Shown here piece by piece: positions 35,241-44,448 of a stretch of DNA of 64,000 nucleotides. Both the position numbers and the translations under genes were made by a program. Under the pieces are notes generated by a model. The model was not told the origin of the DNA. It was given only the letters and a program-made list of their open reading frames with translations, and did no database searches. Origin of the DNA: Bacteroidota bacterium (lineage in GTDB: Bacteria > Bacteroidota > Bacteroidia > 2-12-FULL-35-15); assembly GCA_947479085.1 (NCBI GenBank), contig CANJYB010000012.1:58223-122222 (forward strand), read 5' to 3'. Numbering within the stretch: position 1 is the stretch's first letter; every line of letters starts with the position of its first letter.

Positions 35241-36221
35241 TTATTGATTTTTGTTTAATGCTTCTATTCTTTTATTCCTGAAATTATCATAATTATCCCA
35301 ATAGGCGCCCATCTTCAAATCTTTCTCTTCCGAATCAGGAAGGTCTCTCATCTGTTGATATTTGGGTGGATTGGAATAACTGTAGACATTAAAATTGATT
35401 CCGAGAAATTGCAAGAAAAGTATCATATTAAAAACAGCGAAGTATAAAAACACAAATGATGTAATTCGTTTATTAATAAAAAGTAGCTGGTGGAATTCTT
35501 TTTTTTCTGTGTCGAAATAAATTTTTCTATTTAAAAGAAGAGGAACAATAATAAATACTAATGAAATTAAAAACAAATAACACAAAGCACTGCCTCCTGG
35601 CCAATGCATTGTTTTAAAAACAAAAGTGAGGGTAGCTGCTGAAATAGCCAAATAAAAAACAAACCCAAGAAATGCAGCCATTTTACCTTTACGGAAATAA
35701 TTAAGCAGCAACCTGAAGGCAAATGGAATGTAAATTAAAACAAGAATGCCAGCGCCTATTACTAATAATGGTCCTGAAGCCCTTATCCGAAAACTCATTT
35801 TGAAGAAATACCCTGTCAAAAACAGAAGCATTCCCAATAGTTCTATTGCCTGAGTTTCTTTACGGGGTTCTATTTGTTTTCTGTTGATAACATTACTATA
35901 TATGATAAACCCAAGTGAAAGAATGGCAAAAATCATCAGGAGAATATCCAGCGTGCTATCGGAAACAGGAATTATTCCATTTGCACTCATAACAAATAGC
36001 ACTGTAATTAATAAAAGGAAGCCAGGTACAATTGTTGTTGTTTTTTTATCCCGAAAAAGCTCTTTCATCAGCATTGAAAATTTCATGAACAGCAGCAATG
36101 AAAGAATTCCGTTGCAGAAATTTATTAATATTACTCCATAGTCGTTTTGAGCTATGGCAGCAAAAAGCCCCAGCACCGAAATACTATATACCAAATAAAT
36201 AAGATTATTAATTGCCTTCAT
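35241..36221 (-). CDS. Polytopic membrane protein with GldL-type MHWPGG motif
   Basis: 326 aa with about eight to nine TM segments. Near residues 200-220 it reads FVFKTMHWPGGSALCYLFL; the (M)HWPG motif at the mouth of a TM helix is a hallmark of GldL, the proton-driven T9SS motor partner of GldM, though it is also seen in other Bacteroidota membrane proteins. It is longer than GldL (about 215 aa) and has many more TMs, so it is not GldL itself. It lies directly upstream of two GldM-like lipoproteins and 30 bp after the STAND NTPase gene. The GldL link is inference. Confidence 0.7.
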   Translation of the reverse strand: MKAINNLIYLVYSISVLGLFAAIAQNDYGVILINFCNGILSLLLFMKFSMLMKELFRDKKTTTIVPGFLLLITVLFVMSANGIIPVSDSTLDILLMIFAILSLGFIIYSNVINRKQIEPRKETQAIELLGMLLFLTGYFFKMSFRIRASGPLLVIGAGILVLIYIPFAFRLLLNYFRKGKMAAFLGFVFYLAISAATLTFVFKTMHWPGGSALCYLFLISLVFIIVPLLLNRKIYFDTEKKEFHQLLFINKRITSFVFLYFAVFNMILFLQFLGINFNVYSYSNPPKYQQMRDLPDSEEKDLKMGAYWDNYDNFRNKRIEALNKNQ

Positions 36222-36251
36222 TTATTTTACTTTATTAAACTGTTTGCAGAA

Positions 36252-39200
36252 TCAATCTTCTTTCCCATCAAAACTTTCCCAACCCGAATTTATGCCTGTT
36301 CTTTTAGCTTTTTCTTTACTTCTGGCTCTTGCTTCAGCCTGCAAAATTATGTTATGCAAATGAAATTCATTTTCTGTTGACATATAATCCGGTATATAAG
36401 TAAGGGCTTTATAATAGTAGCCATTATAAGTAATTCCTTCAATTAAGTTAGTTAATGCTTCAGGCTTTTTATCTTCGGAAATGTCTTTGGTTAATTCTAC
36501 TGCAAGTTCAAACATTGGTTTACTACCAATCATTCCTAGTACCTTGATAAGTTTATTGTCAAATTGGGGCTTTCCGTCCAAATCATTATTTTTAAATAAA
36601 GAATCGAGGTATAAAAAACTATTTTCAACGGGTCCTTTTTCCTGCAGGGCATAAGCAATTTCAACTAATAAATTCCTTTTTCGTTCTATATCTGTAATAG
36701 AATTGATTACCTGAAAAGATTCTTTTAAATAATTATTTTTTGCCAGATTCTGAGCAAGCTTATTGTAACCTCTAAGGTCCTCGGTTTTAAAATCTAATTT
36801 GGAAATTATTTTTTTAGCTTCTAATGTATCATTTTCGTCAAAGGCTTTATTTGCCAGCAACACTTTATTAGTTTCTTTTTCGGTTTTCAAGTCAGGAACA
36901 GTTTGCAACAGAATGTCAAGCACACTCAGGCATTTATAATACTCTGTTTTCTTTTGTTTATTGTTAATTAAACTGTAATTTAAGAATTTATTTAGTAAAA
37001 GTATCCCCTCTTTGTTGTTATAATATTTGTAAAAATTCTTGCTGCTAATAATATTGAAAAATTCTAAAGATTTGGAATCAGCAGGATTAAAACTATACGG
37101 ATCCATTGTATTTGTCATAGAGAAACTATTGTCTTTATGTTGAATAGTTAATATAGCATTTGAATTAAGCATTTTAGGATAAAGAAAAACAAACCTTCTT
37201 GATAAGTTTTCGTAGGTATTGTAATTAATTCTGGTGTCCAAAAATTCTTTCGATATCACATCGAAATATTCAAATGCCTTATAAAAATATGTATGTGCAC
37301 GGGATGAATTGTTCTCCATTTCCTGCACATAACAGCCCCGCATTTTATAATACATTGCCATATTATAATTAAATTCATCATTGGTAAACTTAGCATTTAT
37401 TGTGGTCGTTTGTTGCGATTTTCCGTTGGTATATTTAATTTTTAAGCCTTTAGAATAATACTCATCAAGCGATTTTTCATAGAACCCCCAAATTTTATTA
37501 CGTTGCTCAGAAGTGCAAAAAAATCGTTCATAATAATTTAAAAAAGATATGTTTTCTTTTGCCTGCCAATACTCAATGTGTTTATAAAAATTTATTCCTG
37601 CTATTTCTTCTATAGTCTTTTGATAGTCCAAATTGTATTTTGCAACATAATTCTGAATCATATCCTCACAACCAGCAAATGGAAAGTTTTTGTATTTATT
37701 AAGCGTTGCAATTATTTCATAGAAATTCTGAAAAACATATTTAGAATATGTTGGGTTGTATTTATATAACGAATCAAGACAGTTTAAAAACTTGCTGTTG
37801 TCAGCAGCTAATGGCTGTGTGGCATATAAACAGGTCAGCAATTGGTAGCCCCCTAAACTTGCCGGCTTATTCCATTCATCTGTTTCATTATTCTCCATGT
37901 TTTCATAAAGTGTATTAAATCTCTTTTTCGACTCAATATTATTTTCTAAGGGAGAAAGCTTGTTTATGTAAAAGTCAAATTTTGTTTGCGGTGCTAAGGC
38001 AAGTAATAGTTGGATGCTACTATTAAATTCTTCAACATCAATTTTAACTGAATCAACCGGATTGTTAAGTAAAAGTTCGTGTATTTTATAAAGTTTTTCA
38101 ACACTGGCTTTAAGTGAACGGCTGCCCTTTTGGTTATCATAACTTCTTACAAAAGCCAACATGCCAAGCATTGAATTAATTCTTTCGAGCCGGAACTTTT
38201 TTGTTGAATGAAATTGGCTTATTTGTTTGCTATATATGCTGTCCACTTTCTCCGACATGTAATTTAATAATGGGTTAATCAGGGGATTGTAATCAGCATT
38301 TTCTTTTTCGTGCTCTTCAAAATTCTGAACTTTACCAAACATTTCTCTGGCAATATCAAAAGCGGTATTGTCGTTATGCAAACTATCTAATAATTGTCTG
38401 AAGGTTTTTGGATGCAGTCTGTCATAAATGATCAGAAACTCTGCTTTACTTACATCAGATAGCTTCTTGGTGGTAAGCATTTCAAGACCTTCTTTTTCAA
38501 GTTGAGTCAAAACAGTATCATTTTGCTTTTCTCTGAAATCAAAATAATAATAGCTGCATGAACAAACGAGAGCTACAAGACCTAACACTACTAAAAGTCT
38601 TTTGGCACCATACTTTAAAACAGTACGTGAGAAAATTAATTTTCTCCCACTTCGTTTAATAAACTCTTCAGCATTTTTTAAGGTTTCTTCCGCTTTATTC
38701 AGTTTTTCATTGAAGGTGTCATCGCTTTCATCATACCTTGCCAGCCAGTATTTATTAGGTTTGCAGGTTTTGTACCAATTGTCAAAAAAAGTAAATGGCC
38801 CAATAGGTAACAAATATCCTTTTTGCTTTCCACTGTTAATCCACCGCTGTAGTTGTTTATTAAAGTCCTCAAAATTCAGCCAGTTGTCGTACTCTTCCTT
38901 TGCCCAGATTTTAAGAATGTCCCAATTACGGATTAAACTCTCGTGGGTAATATCAAGGACAGTTTCGTTATGCGTTTTAAGTGTTTCCTTTTCTTCCGTA
39001 ATAAAAGGTTTAATAAAAGTATTCCCTTGTTCGCGGAAAATATCCAACACTTTTCCAACTACATCCACATCTATTTCAGGATTATGAATAATATCATTGA
39101 TCTCCTGCAAAGTCATTCTGTTTCTTACTGCCCGGGCTTCATCTATTTTGGTCAGGCATTGAAAAGTAGTTTTAATTATTTGCTGCGAAGTTTCCTTGTT

Positions 39201-40391
39201 AATCTTCTGTTCTATTTCAGGATGCTTTTTTACACATTTGTCAAAAGCAGTTTCAAATAACTCATCAGCATGTGCATTTAAAACATTTTCCAAAGAAGGA
39301 TTGGTAAAGAACTTTTTCTGAAAATCAGGAAGAAGTTGAAGAAGTAAGGAAGTTTTGCTTTTTTCATCCTTCACTTCATCCGAATTTATTTTATTCGAAC
39401 TATCTTTTAAAAACTTTTTAGTAATCCAGAGATTGAATTGTTTTTGTTCTTCCTCCGGGAGCTGGTTTACATGCAGCCCACCAACCTTTGCATAATGGAT
39501 CAAATCCATTTCTTCATTGCCTTTATCAGCTATTTTCCAAATCTGGTTTAATGCATGTTGAAGAATGGGAAGTTGGTCGTACCCTTCGGTAATGTCATTT
39601 AATAATCGTTGAGATAGTCGGTTACTTATTTTATCTCCGTTAAGTTGTGCTGGTTCTTCAATTACCTGTTGTATTTCATTTCTTTTTAAACGGGGCACAA
39701 AAAACTGCGAAAACCCTATATATTCAGGTAATCCACGAAATGCAGCACATTGCCCGATATAATCGGAACGCATGGTACATATTATATAAATGGGTAAATC
39801 TTCTGCAAGTGCAGTTTTGGCCGTTTCAAGTAAAAGATTAATAACTGTCTGAGATTCTACCGAAGCAATTCCGTTGTTATAATTTTCGGTATTAGTAAAA
39901 AATTCTTCGAACTGGTCAGCAATTATTAAAAGATTGGAAGCTTTACGTTTAATCTGTTTCTTTTTTGCATCGTCTGCTTCTCTCCACTCATTACTTTCGG
40001 TATTTAAATAAAGAGGTGAGTTTTTATAAATGTTTATTAAAGAAGAGAACCCATAACTGAGCTCTTTTTTTAGGGTTTCATCTGAATCGAATTTAAAGTG
40101 TTTATTAAGTGATGTAGTAAAATTATCAAGGGGTGCTCTTTCAGGGCGAAAGTCTGCTATTGCCCAGTTATTATATTTAGCTTTAAAAAGTCCGGCTCTT
40201 GCCTGTGGAACCACACCAGCATATACAAGTGAAGATTTTCCATCACCTGAAGCACCTGTCAGCATCATGAACTTTTTCTTTTCAAAAAGTTCAACAATGG
40301 TATCTATATTCCTTTCTCTTCCTCTGAAGAAAATGGCTTCATCATCAGTGAATGGCCGGAGACCAGGGTATGGACAAATTTTTTCTTCCAT
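36252..40391 (-). CDS. nSTAND1-type STAND NTPase with TM segment and helical C-terminal half
   Basis: 1379 aa. The opening CPYPGLRPF is diagnostic of nSTAND1 NTPases. Walker A is GASGDGKSS (~46-54), Walker B LLIIADQFEEFF (~154-165) and CTMRSDYIGQC (~215) is the sensor-like block. Residues ~330-600 are helical, then a TM segment (~605-625, LLVVLGLVALVCSCSYYYF), then ~740 residues of helical, TPR-like sequence. A TM segment in a STAND protein suggests sensing across the inner membrane or near it. STAND NTPases usually oligomerise on ligand binding and switch on an effector; the TIR-like gene abutting its start is the natural candidate. Confidence 0.85.
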   Translation of the reverse strand: MEEKICPYPGLRPFTDDEAIFFRGRERNIDTIVELFEKKKFMMLTGASGDGKSSLVYAGVVPQARAGLFKAKYNNWAIADFRPERAPLDNFTTSLNKHFKFDSDETLKKELSYGFSSLINIYKNSPLYLNTESNEWREADDAKKKQIKRKASNLLIIADQFEEFFTNTENYNNGIASVESQTVINLLLETAKTALAEDLPIYIICTMRSDYIGQCAAFRGLPEYIGFSQFFVPRLKRNEIQQVIEEPAQLNGDKISNRLSQRLLNDITEGYDQLPILQHALNQIWKIADKGNEEMDLIHYAKVGGLHVNQLPEEEQKQFNLWITKKFLKDSSNKINSDEVKDEKSKTSLLLQLLPDFQKKFFTNPSLENVLNAHADELFETAFDKCVKKHPEIEQKINKETSQQIIKTTFQCLTKIDEARAVRNRMTLQEINDIIHNPEIDVDVVGKVLDIFREQGNTFIKPFITEEKETLKTHNETVLDITHESLIRNWDILKIWAKEEYDNWLNFEDFNKQLQRWINSGKQKGYLLPIGPFTFFDNWYKTCKPNKYWLARYDESDDTFNEKLNKAEETLKNAEEFIKRSGRKLIFSRTVLKYGAKRLLVVLGLVALVCSCSYYYFDFREKQNDTVLTQLEKEGLEMLTTKKLSDVSKAEFLIIYDRLHPKTFRQLLDSLHNDNTAFDIAREMFGKVQNFEEHEKENADYNPLINPLLNYMSEKVDSIYSKQISQFHSTKKFRLERINSMLGMLAFVRSYDNQKGSRSLKASVEKLYKIHELLLNNPVDSVKIDVEEFNSSIQLLLALAPQTKFDFYINKLSPLENNIESKKRFNTLYENMENNETDEWNKPASLGGYQLLTCLYATQPLAADNSKFLNCLDSLYKYNPTYSKYVFQNFYEIIATLNKYKNFPFAGCEDMIQNYVAKYNLDYQKTIEEIAGINFYKHIEYWQAKENISFLNYYERFFCTSEQRNKIWGFYEKSLDEYYSKGLKIKYTNGKSQQTTTINAKFTNDEFNYNMAMYYKMRGCYVQEMENNSSRAHTYFYKAFEYFDVISKEFLDTRINYNTYENLSRRFVFLYPKMLNSNAILTIQHKDNSFSMTNTMDPYSFNPADSKSLEFFNIISSKNFYKYYNNKEGILLLNKFLNYSLINNKQKKTEYYKCLSVLDILLQTVPDLKTEKETNKVLLANKAFDENDTLEAKKIISKLDFKTEDLRGYNKLAQNLAKNNYLKESFQVINSITDIERKRNLLVEIAYALQEKGPVENSFLYLDSLFKNNDLDGKPQFDNKLIKVLGMIGSKPMFELAVELTKDISEDKKPEALTNLIEGITYNGYYYKALTYIPDYMSTENEFHLHNIILQAEARARSKEKAKRTGINSGWESFDGKED

Positions 40392-41264
40392 CTATTTTAA
40401 TTCAATCACTTTATCGTATTGCACTTTTATCTCCAATGGAATTAATTCCCCTGCAATTATCAATGAGATAACTTTCGGAGCTTTGAATTTTTTGTTAAGA
40501 TTCGTATCCGGGTCTTCGTCTCCAATTAATAAAATAGGTGTGTGCGAAGTAGCGCCACCAATTTTTTTCCAAACCTGCTGTGCAAAAGGTAAAGCCCAGT
40601 CTGCTGTTTCTTTAAAGTAAATTACAGCCAGTTTGCTCTTTGATATTTGTTGTTTGCATAATTCTGAATAATCCGTATCGCTATCCTGAATAATATTTAG
40701 TTTTTCAACAGGAACAATATCGCTTAACATATCTATTATCTCATTCGCTTCACTTTCGTCCAGTTGATTTGAAACAAGGAAGATATCAGTAGTTTTTACA
40801 TCGAACATTATTTCTTCCTTCGATTCCATCAATGAACGAATGTCGTCCACAAGTTGAATGGCGGAGCCGGCATTGCTGAAGATCATGTTTTTGGAAATGG
40901 AATTTCTTATTTCATTAATTAAATTTAATTGAAGCTGATCTATATTTATTATGTCAGTTGAAGGTGGAAGCCAAACAATTATTTTGAAATCCGGATTTAT
41001 TAAAGTTTGGTTTTTCGCTTCATTTAGCTGGTGTTTTGCAAATGAAATTCCCTCGCTGGTTAATGGTTCATATTGTGGAAATAGAATATGAATAGAACAG
41101 TTTGCGGTGTTAAGGTAATTAGCGATATCGGAATCATTGGCAATTGCTGCAGGTATCACGGTCATTCCGGCCCTCTGAAGTACAGATGAAAGCTCCATAC
41201 GCAGTGGCATTTGGACTTCACTGCATAAAGAAAGGAAAACGGTTGTATTTGTATTGTACGACAT
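40392..41264 (-). CDS. Tandem TIR-like protein
   Basis: 290 aa with two Rossmann-like halves. Residues ~8-140 (TVFLSLCSEVQMPLRMELSSVLQRAGMTVIP, SIHILFPQYEPL, DFKIIVWLPP) and ~155-285 (DIFLVSNQLDESEANEIIDML, LAVIYFKETADWALPFAQQVWKKIGG, PILLIGDEDP) each have the beta-strand/helix order of TIR/DUF4062-type domains. No convincing catalytic Glu is visible by eye, so NADase activity cannot be claimed. Its stop directly abuts the ATG of the STAND gene (zero gap), suggesting translational coupling. Alternative: a non-catalytic TIR-like scaffold. Confidence 0.6.
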   Translation of the reverse strand: MSYNTNTTVFLSLCSEVQMPLRMELSSVLQRAGMTVIPAAIANDSDIANYLNTANCSIHILFPQYEPLTSEGISFAKHQLNEAKNQTLINPDFKIIVWLPPSTDIINIDQLQLNLINEIRNSISKNMIFSNAGSAIQLVDDIRSLMESKEEIMFDVKTTDIFLVSNQLDESEANEIIDMLSDIVPVEKLNIIQDSDTDYSELCKQQISKSKLAVIYFKETADWALPFAQQVWKKIGGATSHTPILLIGDEDPDTNLNKKFKAPKVISLIIAGELIPLEIKVQYDKVIELK

Positions 41265-41318
41265 TAAATTAATTTCAGTACAATAATAGTAAATAATAAA
41301 CCGAAATGAAAGAGAATT

Positions 41319-44300
41319 TTACTTTTTGAAGGTAGATTTTAATTTGTTTGAAATAGCAGTAAGGTTTTTAAGTAGTTTTCGCAGGAGATCAAAATACAAG
41401 GCGATAAATAAAAGTAATGACATTCCCCAAAGAACAAGAATGTTAACCGAATAGGTAGCGTAGGATGTTCCAAACACATTTTTAGAAGGTGCAAAAAAGT
41501 GGGATCGGATAAAATGATCATTTGTTCCATCCCTGAAGATAGGATCTGTGGTTGCAATTAATTTTCCATCGCCCTCCACTACAGGCTCCAAATCGGACCC
41601 GATGTTTTTAACTAACTCCTCGAGTTTTTTATTGTAATTAGTATTTAATAAACTTTGGTAGTCGGTTTTGCTCTGTTCATTTTGTTGAAACCTTGCCATC
41701 CATTCGTCCTTACTTTTAACAGCATTGTCATATTTGTCGGAATAGTATTTTTTAATTTTTGTAACAGTACCTTTTAATTCCATTAAATTATTTTCATTCA
41801 GGTTTTCCTTTGTTAGATTATTAAATAGGGTAAGGCTTTTATCTGAAATGGCTGCTGCCTGATTATTTAGTTCATGTTTTATAACCTCTAATTTATAGGA
41901 GGCATCTGAAGAGTTGTTTTTAATGTCATCTGCCAACTCATTCATTTTTGAAAACCAATAAACCTTATAGAAACCTGAAACACTGATTTCTTTTTCGAAC
42001 CGGTAAATCTCTTTCTCATAATTATTATTCTTAAACTGATTAACCGCTAATGCTTCAAACGCCCATCTGGAAGGCATTATTTCGCCCCATAAAGGAACTA
42101 CAGAGGGGCTCGATATTTTAGGATTTAACTCTTCGAATTTTACGATTACACCACTTAATAGTATTTGAGGTATTATCAGGAAAGGGATAACAATATAGAT
42201 GGTAACCGCTGAGTTAAAGGCCGAAGATATATTAAGTCCCAGCATATTTGCAAAACAGGAAGTGGTAAATAAAACCAGCCAATAATCGAAATACATTCCT
42301 TTAATTTCCAAAATATAATTTCCAATTAAAACAAATGTTGTAGTTTGAACAGCAGAAATAAAGAATAGAATTAAAATTTTAGAAAACAGGTAGCTTCCTT
42401 TACTAAGATTCAGAAAAGATTCCCTTTTAAGAATTTTCCGGTCTCTTATTATTTCTTCAGCACTAACTGTTAAGCCTATAAACAATGCTACTAAGACGCA
42501 CATAAACAAATAGGCAGGCAGGTTTTTATTTTCCGAAAACAGATAATGATGGCTTCCTTTGTAATATTTTATTAAGGATGCTAGAATAAATGCAAGCAAG
42601 GGAGCCTCAATAAGATTAATGGCAAGGTATTGGGTATTGGCTAATTTCGCAAGTACATCGCGAATTGTAAATACTTTGAATTGATTAAAAAGGTTAGGTT
42701 TTTTGAATGTGTTTTTTACGGTATTGTTTTTTTCTTCTTTCGAAAGAGCAATATGTTCAACTAATTTTGAATTATAAAATTCATTCCATTCAATCGGCGA
42801 AATTCTTCTGTTTCTCGTCTGGTTTCCATTTTCGTCCAGAACTTTCGATTCAATAATGTTGAATATCGATTCAGGATTCACATTTCCACAAGTTATGCAT
42901 TCACTTTCTTTCGCATTTACCTGATTAATTATGGTTTTAAAATAAATTAAAGATTCCACAGGATTGCCATTATAAATAGGATAACCACCTTTATCGAGCA
43001 AAAGCAATTTGTCAAACATTTTAAATATATCTGAAGATGGTTGATGGATAACAACAAATACAAGTTTTCCCTTCAAAGCTAATTCTTTCAGTAAATCCAT
43101 TATGTTTTCTGAATCCCTTGAAGAAAGTCCGGAAGTGGGCTCATCCACAAAAAGTACGGATGGCTCGCGAATTAATTCAAGTGCAATATTTAACCTTTTT
43201 CTTTGCCCACCACTAATTGTAATATCAAGGGTGTTACCTACTTTCAGATCTTTTGTTTCTATTAAACCCAAGTCATTGAGCATGTTGGTAACCAAGATAT
43301 GAATTTCTTCATCTTTTAATCCGGCAAAACACAATTTAGAATTATAGAATAAGTTCTGGTAAACAGTAAGCTCCTCTATCAATAAATCATCCTGCGGAAT
43401 AAAACCTATAACTCCTTCAAGTTGTTTTTTATTTTTATGAAGACTAATACCATTTATTAATACCTCACCATTTGATGGTTGGTTATTCCCATTAAGAATA
43501 TTCAATAAAGTAGATTTTCCGGCTCCACTTCCTCCCATAATTCCAATAAGTTTTCCGGAGTCTTCGCTAAAGCTTAACGGATGTAATCCGGTTTTCCCGT
43601 TTTTAAATTTGTATTCGAGATTTCTTACTTCAAAAACTATTTTATTCTCTGAATCGTTTTTTAAGAAACAACTTACAACATCGCTATAATATATTGGTTG
43701 AATTTTGCTATTGCGAATAGAGGAACCCGGAGATAAAATATAAATTTTGGAAGAAGTTATACTTTGAGAGTTGAGAAACAATTCGGAATTGCCATAATAG
43801 CGAAGCAGGTAAACGCCAACACTGGTAATATTTAATACTACCAACTCACCGGAAAGTGAATCAGATTGAAAATGTTTGGCGTATAAATTAGCTTCATTTT
43901 TCTTATTCCTTATAGCGAGAAAATTACGGGAGTCTTCTATTTGATAAATTTCGTTTTTTGCGGCTAATTGCAAACATTGTATAAATTCTTCATCAGGAAT
44001 ATTAAATGAGGAGGAAACGGTAGAAACAAATTCCATTTCCTGTTCTGAGATATTTCCATCCGAATTTACAAACTCTATCAGATTAAGTAAAACAATAAAT
44101 TTCTGTTTCTGTGTAAGCTCTTCATTTATCTGATTGCAAATAACAATTATTTTTACGGAACTAACCGCCAATCTTCTTCTTTTCTTTTCGCCTTCAGCCC
44201 CATCATCCAGCGTTTTAAGGTATTCATCATATATTTGAAGGAACTCTGTTACCTGTTCTTTATTTAGTAATTGTCTTAAATAAGATTCAACCACGCTTCT

Positions 44301-44378
44301 TGCATTAACCGAATTCTCATCCGCTTTGCCAATAATGGCAAACAATCTCATTAATGCCTGAAGAATTTTCTCGCTCAT
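41319..44378 (-). CDS. TerB-like + ABCG-type ABC transporter fusion
   Basis: 1019 aa. Residues ~1-150 are helical and TerB-like (LIEFVNSDGNISEQEMEFVS). Residues ~175-245 are beta-rich and may be FHA-like. The ABC ATPase (~250-490) has Walker A GGSGAGKST, signature ISGGQRKR, Walker B VLFVDEPTSGLSSRD and H-loop IHQPS. An ABC-2 type permease follows (~590-780) with about five TM segments, then a large polar helical insert (~790-960) and a final TM (~970-990). The order ATPase before permease is that of ABCG/White. TerB domains often recur in stress and conflict systems. First gene of the second transcript after a terminator-like hairpin. Substrate unknown. Confidence 0.85.
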   Translation of the reverse strand: MSEKILQALMRLFAIIGKADENSVNARSVVESYLRQLLNKEQVTEFLQIYDEYLKTLDDGAEGEKKRRRLAVSSVKIIVICNQINEELTQKQKFIVLLNLIEFVNSDGNISEQEMEFVSTVSSSFNIPDEEFIQCLQLAAKNEIYQIEDSRNFLAIRNKKNEANLYAKHFQSDSLSGELVVLNITSVGVYLLRYYGNSELFLNSQSITSSKIYILSPGSSIRNSKIQPIYYSDVVSCFLKNDSENKIVFEVRNLEYKFKNGKTGLHPLSFSEDSGKLIGIMGGSGAGKSTLLNILNGNNQPSNGEVLINGISLHKNKKQLEGVIGFIPQDDLLIEELTVYQNLFYNSKLCFAGLKDEEIHILVTNMLNDLGLIETKDLKVGNTLDITISGGQRKRLNIALELIREPSVLFVDEPTSGLSSRDSENIMDLLKELALKGKLVFVVIHQPSSDIFKMFDKLLLLDKGGYPIYNGNPVESLIYFKTIINQVNAKESECITCGNVNPESIFNIIESKVLDENGNQTRNRRISPIEWNEFYNSKLVEHIALSKEEKNNTVKNTFKKPNLFNQFKVFTIRDVLAKLANTQYLAINLIEAPLLAFILASLIKYYKGSHHYLFSENKNLPAYLFMCVLVALFIGLTVSAEEIIRDRKILKRESFLNLSKGSYLFSKILILFFISAVQTTTFVLIGNYILEIKGMYFDYWLVLFTTSCFANMLGLNISSAFNSAVTIYIVIPFLIIPQILLSGVIVKFEELNPKISSPSVVPLWGEIMPSRWAFEALAVNQFKNNNYEKEIYRFEKEISVSGFYKVYWFSKMNELADDIKNNSSDASYKLEVIKHELNNQAAAISDKSLTLFNNLTKENLNENNLMELKGTVTKIKKYYSDKYDNAVKSKDEWMARFQQNEQSKTDYQSLLNTNYNKKLEELVKNIGSDLEPVVEGDGKLIATTDPIFRDGTNDHFIRSHFFAPSKNVFGTSYATYSVNILVLWGMSLLLFIALYFDLLRKLLKNLTAISNKLKSTFKK

Positions 44379-44399
44379 TTAACTTTTATTGAAATAAAA

Positions 44400-44432
44400 A
44401 AGCTTTGAAGGAAATATACTTCAAAGCTTCTT
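44400..44432 (-). terminator. Intrinsic-terminator-like hairpin inside the cluster
   Basis: AAGCTTTGAAG (44400-44410) pairs with CTTCAAAGCTT (44419-44429), 8-nt loop; on the minus strand the stem is followed by TTTTTAT. It ends or attenuates the SiaC/lipoprotein transcript before the ABC gene. Confidence 0.75.
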
Positions 44433-44448
44433 TTAATAACTAATAATT

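Noticed and set aside
35241..36221. Calling the membrane protein GldL
   Set aside because: It shares MHWPGG but has eight to nine TM segments and 326 residues, while GldL has two TMs and about 215 residues.
36252..40391. Reading the minus-strand cluster as a known CBASS, Thoeris or Avs defence system
   Set aside because: There is a STAND NTPase and a TIR-like protein, but no cyclase, no ThsA-like SLOG protein and no nuclease effector; the phosphatases and GldM-like proteins do not belong to those systems.
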